This document shows, in pieces, positions 1 through 5,259 of a DNA stretch of 6,205 nucleotides. The translations under genes and the position numbers were made by a program. The stretch lies in NCBI GenBank assembly GCA_002773975.1, contig PEZR01000009.1, positions 1 through 6,205 on the forward strand, given 5' to 3'. How positions within the stretch are numbered: the stretch's first letter is position 1; each line of letters opens with the position of its first letter. Source of the DNA: Bdellovibrio sp. CG10_big_fil_rev_8_21_14_0_10_47_8 (GTDB taxonomy: Bacteria > Bdellovibrionota > Bdellovibrionia > Bdellovibrionales > Bdellovibrionaceae). Below the pieces are notes generated by a model. That model was not told the origin of the DNA, did no database searches, and saw only the letters and a program-made list of their open reading frames with translations.

Positions 1-1716
1 ATCTCCAAATTCCTCAACCACAATAACAATGTAGGGCAGTTGGGACCAGTAATACTGATCTCCTTTTTTTCCAGGCGTTGCTTCTAGCTCAGAGTTAATT
101 TTCTCATGCTCTTCAATCTGCTCCCGGGACAATTTAGAGACCGTTTCATTGAATGCCTCAAGTCCTCGAGCACCGAATTTATTCATGGAACGGTAGCGCT
201 TTTCCATCTCTCGAACGGCCCACTTCAGAGCATTCACGGCCTGACGTGTTTCCGTCACCATTGGCATTGCTAAATGGGGAACCTTTTCAAACGCCGCCAG
301 ATCAACCTGTTTAGGATCAATCAAAATAAGTCGAAGAGTCTTGGGTGAGTGTTTGAAAAGAAGCCCGGTGATTGCTGAGACAATAAAAACGGACTTCCCA
401 GAGCCCGTCGTCCCAGCCACCATCAAGTGCGGCATCTTTCGCAGATCGACGATCCGAGGGTCTCCATTGGCCTGCTTCCCAAGAGCTATCGGCAACTTCA
501 AGTCATCTTTCCAAAACTGGTCATCTGCCAAAAGGTCTTTGAGATAAACCGTTTCTCGCTGAGCATTGGAGGTCTCAATGCCCACCACATCACGGCCCGG
601 GATTGGAGCAATAATTCGTAAGGACTCGCTGGAAAGAGCCAAGGACAGATCGTCCGCCAACTCGGTGATTTTACTGACCCGAACGTTGGCGCTCGGCTTA
701 AATTCGAACATTGTCACTGCCGGGCCTGGTTTCGCTGCTACAACCTCGCCGGTGACTGAAAACTGTCCCAGTTTGTCTGTTAAAGTTTCGGCTTTGCGAC
801 GAATTTCTTTCTCATCAATCTTGAACCGAGTGGTTGGGGGGTCTTCGAGCAGGGATATCTTGGGCAGTTGCCAGTTTTCGACGCGCCGTGAAACTTTTGC
901 CTTCATGACGACTTTTCGGCGCGCTGGACGTTCTAGTTCACCGTCCTCCAGGGGAAGCTCTTCTTGAATAGGGAGGGCTCTCACCACCATCCGTTCATTT
1001 TCGGGCAGCGGATGCAGCTCTTCAGCCTTGAGGCTCTCTTGAGGAAGAAGAAAGGCCGGCGCCTTTTTGATCGTCTCTTTAATGGCTATGCCGACTTCTT
1101 TTGGTTTCTCCGAAACAGCGCGGGCAAAAAGATCAGGCTTCCAGCGCGCCCACTTTTGCCGGGTCTTTTTGAATAGGGGTATCAGCTGGGCGGGCCCCCT
1201 TAGAAGCTCTTGGACCGTTTTTTCCGAGTAAAACACCACCAACACGGCCGTGAGACCCCATAAAATCAATTGAACGCCCACGGGATTTAAAACTTTGATC
1301 AGAGCCGCAGATAACCCAACGCCAATGATTCCGCCCATATAGATCAAATGGCCAAACAATTGTGGCGTTGGAAAATAAACAGACAGAAGCGTACTCATCG
1401 TCAAAAGTAAAAGCAGCGCCCACACGAGCTTGAGATCTTTGAAAGAGCTCTTCTGACCTCGAAACTGAAGAATACCAGCCCGAATCAGCCCGGCGACGAG
1501 GAGCCAAGACGAAATGCCGAACAGTTGATAAAGTCCATCCGCCAAAAAGCTGCCAACATAACCACAGTAATTACTGACTTTTAGGCCTTGCCCCATTGAA
1601 TTGAAGGACGGATCTGTTGGATGAAAACTGAACATTGAGAGTCCAACAAAGAGGCCCGCTGTAAGAAATAAAATCGCAAAAATATCCTGTTTGAACTTCT
1701 GAAAGAGTCGACTCAT
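1..1716 (-). CDS. ftsK: FtsK/SpoIIIE-family DNA translocase, N-terminal 572 residues (3' end outside window)
   Basis: Membrane-anchored, ATP-driven DNA pump that clears and aligns chromosome termini at the division septum. The frame is open from the ATG at 1716 to the window edge. Residues 13-32, about 53-80, 98-115, 122-142 and 149-163 are hydrophobic, and NYCGYVGSFLAD (49-60) matches the conserved start of the second helix of the FtsK 4TM domain. A charged linker (about 170-295) is short for the family. The alpha domain follows (about 298-395), with KITELADDLSLALSSES, IIAPIPG and VVGIE blocks. Walker A is GTTGSGKS (435-442); next come IDPK (467-470) and PHLAMPMVT (480-488). The last visible residues, LPYIVIVVEEFGD (560-572), align with the Walker B region, usually ...VDEFAD or VDELAD, so the Walker B Asp appears to be Glu568. 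The rest of the motor and any gamma domain lie outside the window. No good Shine-Dalgarno precedes the ATG, but the N-terminal family match supports this start. A paralogue in the same genome cannot be excluded. Confidence 0.96.
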   Translation of the reverse strand, partial: MSRLFQKFKQDIFAILFLTAGLFVGLSMFSFHPTDPSFNSMGQGLKVSNYCGYVGSFLADGLYQLFGISSWLLVAGLIRAGILQFRGQKSSFKDLKLVWALLLLLTMSTLLSVYFPTPQLFGHLIYMGGIIGVGLSAALIKVLNPVGVQLILWGLTAVLVVFYSEKTVQELLRGPAQLIPLFKKTRQKWARWKPDLFARAVSEKPKEVGIAIKETIKKAPAFLLPQESLKAEELHPLPENERMVVRALPIQEELPLEDGELERPARRKVVMKAKVSRRVENWQLPKISLLEDPPTTRFKIDEKEIRRKAETLTDKLGQFSVTGEVVAAKPGPAVTMFEFKPSANVRVSKITELADDLSLALSSESLRIIAPIPGRDVVGIETSNAQRETVYLKDLLADDQFWKDDLKLPIALGKQANGDPRIVDLRKMPHLMVAGTTGSGKSVFIVSAITGLLFKHSPKTLRLILIDPKQVDLAAFEKVPHLAMPMVTETRQAVNALKWAVREMEKRYRSMNKFGARGLEAFNETVSKLSREQIEEHEKINSELEATPGKKGDQYYWSQLPYIVIVVEEFGD

Positions 1717-1821
1717 TCTATGAGGTTACGAAATCTTACAGAAGAAGAGTAGGCCTGAAGGACCGACCCTTGACTTTGGTCTCTCTTCAACGCAAATCCA
1801 CAGGTCAAAGGTCATAGGTTC
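1717..1821. other. Divergent ftsK-queE intergenic spacer
   Basis: This 105-bp spacer must hold the 5' signals of two divergent genes. On the plus strand TTGACT (1770-1775) is a good -35 candidate for queE, but the hexamer 17 bp downstream (CAAATC) is a poor -10. On the minus strand, TAAGAT about 20 bp before the ftsK ATG resembles a -10 but has no convincing -35. Neither is strong enough to call as a promoter. The last 20 bases before queE form a short tandem repeat, listed separately. Confidence 0.6.
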
Positions 1822-1822
1822 A
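1802..1822 (+). repeat. Three tandem heptamers (AGGTCAA, AGGTCAT, AGGTTCA) ending at the queE start codon
   Basis: Three consecutive 7-base units begin at 1802, 1809 and 1816. The first two share AGGTCA exactly and the third is AGGTTC. The third unit runs into the A of the queE ATG. The AAGG of the second unit (1808-1811) lies 10 bases before the start and the AGG of the third only 3 bases before it, so these may be the only Shine-Dalgarno-like sequences for queE. The repeat could equally be an operator or chance; only the repetition itself is seen. Confidence 0.45.
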
Positions 1823-2460
1823 TGCTGAAAATTAATGAGATCTTCCATTCTATCCAGGGCGAGTCGACCTATGTCGGCAACCCCACCGTTTTTATTCGCA
1901 CGACGGCCTGCAATCTACGCTGCACCTATTGTGATACAAAGTACTCCTATTACGAAGGTCAGCATATTTCCCAAGAGGACCTTCTCAAGAGAGTCCATCA
2001 ACATGGAGCGCCCTATGTCTGCCTGACTGGAGGAGAACCTTTGTTGCAGAAAGAGGTCCTCCCTCTGATGACAGCTCTGTGTGATCATGGCTACCGAGTC
2101 TCTTTGGAAACCAGTGGGTCCAAATCCTGTCGAGAAGTTGATCCTCGGGTAAAAATTATCCTCGATGTTAAAACTCCAGATTCGGGCGCAGCAGATAGTT
2201 TTCTAATGGAGAATTTGGAAAATATTTCTGCGCTGACAGAGTTTAAATTTGTCATCTGTTCCGAACGAGATTTGGACTGGTCAGAAAATTTTTGCCGTCA
2301 ACATGATTTGTTCAAAAACTTTGTCGTTTTATACAGCCCATCATTTGATGTCATCGAACCCCAGTGGCTGAGTGAACAGATCCTACAAAGAAAAACGGCG
2401 GCACGACTGCAGTTACAGCTCCATAAGTACATATGGAGTCCTCGGCTGCGGGGTGTTTGA
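1822..2460 (+). CDS. queE: 7-carboxy-7-deazaguanine synthase (radical SAM)
   Basis: Cytosolic radical-SAM enzyme that contracts 6-carboxytetrahydropterin to 7-carboxy-7-deazaguanine, the step making the deazapurine core in queuosine/preQ0 synthesis. The 212-residue protein has the whole family signature. EIFHSIQGES (6-15) is followed by the cluster motif CNLRCTYC, with Cys30, Cys34 and Cys37 expected to bind the 4Fe-4S cluster, and then DTKY (38-41). LTGGEPLL (68-75) is the SAM-binding GGE motif, LETSG lies at 95-99, DVKTPDSG at 115-122 and EFKFVI near 138-143. The C-terminal LQLHKYIWSP...RGV is the classic QueE ending, so the gene is complete and about the usual length. The start is set by the conserved N-terminal block. 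No queC, queD or queF is visible nearby, so the rest of the pathway must be encoded elsewhere. The neighbours (ftsK, fis, dnaB) have no known functional link to queuosine. Confidence 0.97.
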   Translation: MLKINEIFHSIQGESTYVGNPTVFIRTTACNLRCTYCDTKYSYYEGQHISQEDLLKRVHQHGAPYVCLTGGEPLLQKEVLPLMTALCDHGYRVSLETSGSKSCREVDPRVKIILDVKTPDSGAADSFLMENLENISALTEFKFVICSERDLDWSENFCRQHDLFKNFVVLYSPSFDVIEPQWLSEQILQRKTAARLQLQLHKYIWSPRLRGV

Positions 2461-2478
2461 AAGAAATCTTCTTTCAAA
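2456..2478 (+). other. Perfect 10-bp inverted repeat over the queE stop codon
   Basis: TTTGAAAGAA (2456-2465) and TTCTTTCAAA (2469-2478) are exact reverse complements around a 3-base loop (ATC). The TGA stop of queE (2458-2460) is inside the left arm. The stem is AT-rich and is followed by AATCTTCTTG rather than a run of T, so it is not a standard intrinsic terminator. It could protect or attenuate the 3' end of the queE transcript, which is inference. Confidence 0.5.
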
Positions 2479-2485
2479 AATCTTC

Positions 2486-2514
2486 TTGTCCACGACCAAA
2501 AAAAGTTTTAGAAC
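2486..2514 (+). promoter_or_regulatory. Possible sigma70-type promoter for fis
   Basis: TTGTCC (2486-2491) and TAGAAC (2509-2514) are separated by exactly 17 bp, and each matches 4 of 6 consensus bases. The spacer contains a seven-A tract (2498-2504). Transcription would begin near 2521, leaving a leader of about 40 bases before the fis ATG. A second identical CAAAAAAAG sits at 2542-2550. The match is only moderate and such sites arise by chance in AT-rich DNA. Confidence 0.3.
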
Positions 2515-2560
2515 CCTGTCTCTTCTAGAGATAAAGATCTTCAAAAAAAGTGGGAGTTGC

Positions 2561-2860
2561 ATGACACCGAATGTGAATAGTTCAGACAATCTTTTTGTTG
2601 CTAACCTTCAAGCCGTCAGCCTGGAGAAACTTGTAAAAAGTAAATTGGAAGTTCTCTTCCAACAGCAAAAGGAAGCTCAGGTTGAGTTGAATGGACTTTA
2701 CAGCGTTGTTCTGGAACAGGTCGAGCGCCCCCTTTTGGAAATCGCCCTACGTGCCTACAATGGCAATCAAGTCAAAACCGCCCAGATGCTGGGAATCAAT
2801 CGCAACACTCTGAAGAAGAAAATTGACAATTATAAAATTCGGGTCAAAAAAGTAAATTAA
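2561..2860 (+). CDS. fis: Fis-family DNA-bending nucleoid protein
   Basis: Small DNA-binding protein expected to bind and bend AT-rich sites as a homodimer, acting in nucleoid organisation and transcription control. The product is 99 residues; E. coli Fis is 98. The similarity seems to run over nearly the whole length. LEVLFQQQ...LNGLYSVVLEQVERPLLE (29-60) matches the Fis dimerisation helices, and GNQVKTAQMLGINRNTLKKKI (68-88) is the helix-turn-helix, closest to the Fis pattern GNQ..AA..GINR.TLRKK. There is no AAA+ or receiver domain, so this is not a broken NtrC-type activator. The frame is open further upstream into queE, but the ATG at 2561 is preferred because GGGAG (2552-2556) lies just before it and the resulting length fits Fis. 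It sits 100 bp after queE and 99 bp before dnaB, all in the same direction. The C-terminal tail (92-99) is lysine-rich. It might instead be called a Fis-like HTH protein if orthology is not supported. Confidence 0.87.
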   Translation: MTPNVNSSDNLFVANLQAVSLEKLVKSKLEVLFQQQKEAQVELNGLYSVVLEQVERPLLEIALRAYNGNQVKTAQMLGINRNTLKKKIDNYKIRVKKVN

Positions 2861-2959
2861 TTGTTTTTGAACCTTTCAATTTAGGCATCAGCGGGTCGTC
2901 TCGTTTTGCATCCATGAAGAAGCCCCGCAAAATTTGTTCGTCAAGCCTGAGGGGGGAAT
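2861..2959 (+). other. fis-dnaB intergenic leader
   Basis: This 99-bp gap contains no gene I can support. A short inverted pair, GCGGG (2891-2895) with CCCGC (2924-2928), and an overlapping alternative pair, TTTTGC (2904-2909) with GCAAAA (2927-2932), could fold, but both are weak. No terminator with a T-run and no convincing promoter is visible, so dnaB may be read from upstream promoters. Confidence 0.4.
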
Positions 2960-2962
2960 GTG
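2949..2962 (+). promoter_or_regulatory. Ribosome binding site and GTG start of dnaB
   Basis: GAGGGGGG (2949-2956) lies 3 bases before the GTG at 2960. An in-frame TGA at 2948-2950 rules out any upstream start, and the next in-frame ATG is 20 codons into conserved DnaB sequence, so GTG is the only sensible start. An out-of-frame ATG (2958-2960) shares its G with the GTG and may compete for initiating ribosomes. Confidence 0.75.
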
Positions 2963-4369
2963 GCAGCAAAAATTCCGCCTCAAAATATTGAGGCTGAGCA
3001 ATCTATTTTAGGCAGTTTAATGCTTGAAAGAGAAGCCTGGGATCAGATCGCTGATCATATCGAGGCTGCTGACTTTTATAAACCTTCTCATCAAAAAATT
3101 TATGTAGCCATTCAGGAACTGCAGAGAAAAAATCTGCCAGTGGATTTGATCACTGTTTCAAACACCCTCCAAACAAAAGGTGAGATTGAACAAATTGGTG
3201 GGTCTGAATATCTCGTAGATCTGGTGAACAGAACCATCACTTCTGCAAATATCTTCAGTTACGCTAAAATTGTTCGCGATAAATCTCTTCTTCGGAAAGT
3301 GATTCATCAGGGAACTCAAATGATTGAAAAGGCTTATGAAGAGGACTTCACCGATGTGGAGAGCTTCATTGATCAATCAGAAGCGGATTTTTATAAGCTC
3401 GGCGAAACTAAAAAGACCGAAGGTCTAATGGGTGCGATGGAGGTCGTCAAATCCAGCGTCATAAAGATTGAAGAGCTTTATAAAAAGCGCTCTGAAGTTA
3501 CCGGCGTCGCCACTGGATTTACTATGTTGGATCGAATGACATCAGGAATGCAACCTGGTGAATTAACGATCATCGCAGCTCGGCCTTCCATGGGAAAGAC
3601 CGCATTTTCTTTGAACTTGGCTCAACACATGGCCCTCCGGCAAAACAAGACTGTCGCGTACTTTTCCTTGGAGATGTCTCGCGAGGCCGTCATGATGAGG
3701 ATTCTTGCCTCTGAAGCGCGAATCAACATGAAGGACATCCGCTCTGGCAGAATTCCGGATAATGTTTGGCCAAAATTGATCCATGTCGCTGGGCAAGTCA
3801 GTGATTCAAAACTTTTTATCGATGAAAGCTCGGGAATCAGTCCATTTGAGGTCCGCGCTCGCGCGCGCCGTCTGAAATCCCAACATGACATTGATATTAT
3901 CATGATCGATTACTTGCAGCTGATGGATCTAAAAATGAAGGTAGAGAGTCGAGAACGAGCGGTGTCTGAAATTTCCAAATCTCTCAAATCTCTCGCCAAA
4001 GAACTCAAAATTCCCGTTGTCGCGCTCGCTCAGCTCAATCGAGGCGTCGAGGGTCGCGCTGATCGTCGACCAATGTTATCAGACTTGCGGGAATCTGGCT
4101 CCATCGAGCAAGATGCCGATGTTATTATGCTCCTCTACCGCGATGATTATTACGATAAAGAAGACCCTGAAAAACAAGGCCATGCTGAAATCATCATTGG
4201 CAAACAGCGGAATGGGCCCACGGGCACAGTCAAGCTGAAGTGGGAGGCCGAATATGGTCGGTTCCGTGATGCGGAACACGAACCTCAGCATCCCTTACCA
4301 CCACCACCATCCACAGGGCCTGCACCGTCTGGAAAGCCACGCAATTTTGCACCGGGCGTAAATCAGTAA
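2960..4369 (+). CDS. dnaB: Replicative DNA helicase DnaB
   Basis: Hexameric ring helicase that unwinds DNA at the replication fork and recruits primase. The 469-residue length is normal (E. coli 471). The N-terminal domain begins with PPQNIEAEQSILGSLM (6-21), the standard DnaB opening, and contains DFY (38-40), the DLITV block (62-66) and GG..YL (80-85). A linker (about 150-180) leads to the RecA-like motor, with TGF..LD (185-191). Walker A is ARPSMGKT (207-214), FSLEMS (235-240) carries the catalytic Glu238, and Walker B is IIMIDYLQL (313-321, Asp317). ALAQLNRGVE lies at 355-364 and SDLRESGSIEQDADV at 374-388. KQRNGPTG (415-422) holds the basic pair Lys415/Arg417 that contacts the neighbouring subunit's ATP. 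No intein interrupts the usual insertion sites. Residues from about 437 form a proline-rich tail (LPPPPSTGPAPSGKP) that looks disordered. The gene ends 3 bp from a convergent stop codon. Confidence 0.99.
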   Translation: MAAKIPPQNIEAEQSILGSLMLEREAWDQIADHIEAADFYKPSHQKIYVAIQELQRKNLPVDLITVSNTLQTKGEIEQIGGSEYLVDLVNRTITSANIFSYAKIVRDKSLLRKVIHQGTQMIEKAYEEDFTDVESFIDQSEADFYKLGETKKTEGLMGAMEVVKSSVIKIEELYKKRSEVTGVATGFTMLDRMTSGMQPGELTIIAARPSMGKTAFSLNLAQHMALRQNKTVAYFSLEMSREAVMMRILASEARINMKDIRSGRIPDNVWPKLIHVAGQVSDSKLFIDESSGISPFEVRARARRLKSQHDIDIIMIDYLQLMDLKMKVESRERAVSEISKSLKSLAKELKIPVVALAQLNRGVEGRADRRPMLSDLRESGSIEQDADVIMLLYRDDYYDKEDPEKQGHAEIIIGKQRNGPTGTVKLKWEAEYGRFRDAEHEPQHPLPPPPSTGPAPSGKPRNFAPGVNQ

Positions 4370-4375
4370 CTTTTA
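4367..4375. other. Convergent gene junction with a 3-bp gap
   Basis: The dnaB TAA (4367-4369) and the stop of the minus-strand glycosyltransferase gene (4375-4373) are separated only by 4370-4372. No hairpin with a T-run is visible on either strand close by. Transcripts from the two sides must therefore stop inside the opposing gene, overlap, or rely on Rho; which one is not shown by the sequence. Confidence 0.7.
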
Positions 4376-5245
4376 TTCTTTGGCCCTGGGTCTCTTAAAT
4401 CTCTGAAGAATCTTTTGAACAAGGGCTCGTTTTGGACTTTTCGGTGCCGGCGCCGGCGGCCATGAGAAATGACTTAAGTTTTCGAGCGCTTCTTTGATAT
4501 TTTTATTCTTTTTTAGAAAATCATCAATTGCCTGTTGATATTCGTCTTTCTGATTCCAATAGTGATAAACTACCTGGTCTGCAGCCATGATCTGAGATTT
4601 CGTCTGCAAAATAAATGAGAACGCCAGTTGTTCCATGACATGTTTCCGGTATCGAGCATACATCTGATCTGTCATCTCAAGAGCCATCGGCAGAAAAGAC
4701 TTGTTCTTTTGTGACAAACCCAAAACACCAGCATTCCACATCACAGTCGACGGACCGATTCCAATAGTTTCGTGGCCCACTTGAAAATGATTATTCTTTG
4801 TAAAATGTAAAATCTTTTTGGACAAGGGGTCAACCCCTGGGGCCAGGGCATTTTCGGCCGTATGCATGAGACTAAATCGATCATTCACATGTGAAAATAG
4901 CTCAGTCGGGGAGCTTAAAAAATAAGTGTCTCCGTCACAATAGAAAATAGGCCCGTTAAATTTTCCTGCAGCATCTTTAAGAATTTCAACCTTTACCCTG
5001 TGAACAAAATCAATTTGGCCCCGCCATTTCTTTACCTGCTCCATGTTTATGGGAACAATTTTGATATTAACGTGGTCTCCAAAAAACTGACTGAACGTCA
5101 GCTCTTGATCGGTATAAATCCAGATCTCCAAATTCAGATTTTCAGACAAGGTCTTGCTCAGCAAAGATGTTATGGAAAAAATTGTCTGATGAATAATGTC
5201 CCGAATTCCATAGGCCTGATAAACCAAAACCTTTCTGTTGTTCAT
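4373..5245 (-). CDS. Putative GT-A-type glycosyltransferase (nucleotide-sugar dependent)
   Basis: Likely transfers a sugar from a nucleotide donor; donor and acceptor cannot be read from the sequence. The 290-residue protein starts with a beta strand (KVLVYQAYG, 5-13) and has a second strand at IWIYTD (41-46). FYCDGDTYFL (101-110) looks like the metal-binding DXD motif of GT-A enzymes (Asp104, Asp106), preceded by FVHRVKVEILK (80-90). VMWNAGVLGL (168-177) and EQLAFSFILQ (205-214) resemble blocks seen in GT8-like and related uncharacterised transferases. YHYWNQKDEY (227-236) may close the active site. The last 28 residues are rich in Pro, Lys and Arg (PPAPAPKSPKR and a basic end), which could aid membrane contact. 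There is no signal peptide or membrane helix, so it is probably cytosolic or peripheral. Its ATG directly follows the galE TAG, and GGAAGG inside the end of galE serves as ribosome binding site, implying translational coupling and a shared pathway. Confidence 0.7.
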   Translation of the reverse strand: MNNRKVLVYQAYGIRDIIHQTIFSITSLLSKTLSENLNLEIWIYTDQELTFSQFFGDHVNIKIVPINMEQVKKWRGQIDFVHRVKVEILKDAAGKFNGPIFYCDGDTYFLSSPTELFSHVNDRFSLMHTAENALAPGVDPLSKKILHFTKNNHFQVGHETIGIGPSTVMWNAGVLGLSQKNKSFLPMALEMTDQMYARYRKHVMEQLAFSFILQTKSQIMAADQVVYHYWNQKDEYQQAIDDFLKKNKNIKEALENLSHFSWPPAPAPKSPKRALVQKILQRFKRPRAKE

Positions 5246-5259
5246 CTAGTTGACCTTCC
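5243..5259 (-). promoter_or_regulatory. Coupled stop-start and ribosome binding site between galE and the glycosyltransferase
   Basis: Read on the minus strand, GGAAGG (5259-5254) lies 8 bases before the ATG (5245-5243), and the galE TAG (5248-5246) touches that ATG with no spacer. A ribosome ending galE could restart directly on the next gene. This supports one mRNA for both and fixes the glycosyltransferase start. Confidence 0.8.

Noticed and set aside
566..967. Plus-strand open frame of 133 codons opposite ftsK
   Set aside because: Antisense shadow of a clearly conserved coding region; composition is Ser/Arg rich with no recognisable domain.
1133..1507. Minus-strand open frame of 124 codons inside ftsK
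   Set aside because: It lies in a shifted frame wholly within the FtsK membrane and linker region, which reads without interruption and matches the family.
2372..2560. Upstream in-frame extension of the fis gene starting inside queE
   Set aside because: It overlaps the conserved C-terminus of QueE in another frame, has no family similarity, and the ATG at 2561 has a good ribosome binding site and gives the usual Fis length.
2891..2932. Possible terminator or riboswitch-like fold before dnaB
   Set aside because: Arms are only 5-6 bp with about 20-30 bases between, and no T-run follows; too weak to call.
4446..4457. 12-bp perfect palindrome GCCGGCGCCGGC
   Set aside because: It lies in the codons for the Pro-Ala repeat of the glycosyltransferase tail, so repetitive GC-rich codons explain it; no T-run follows.
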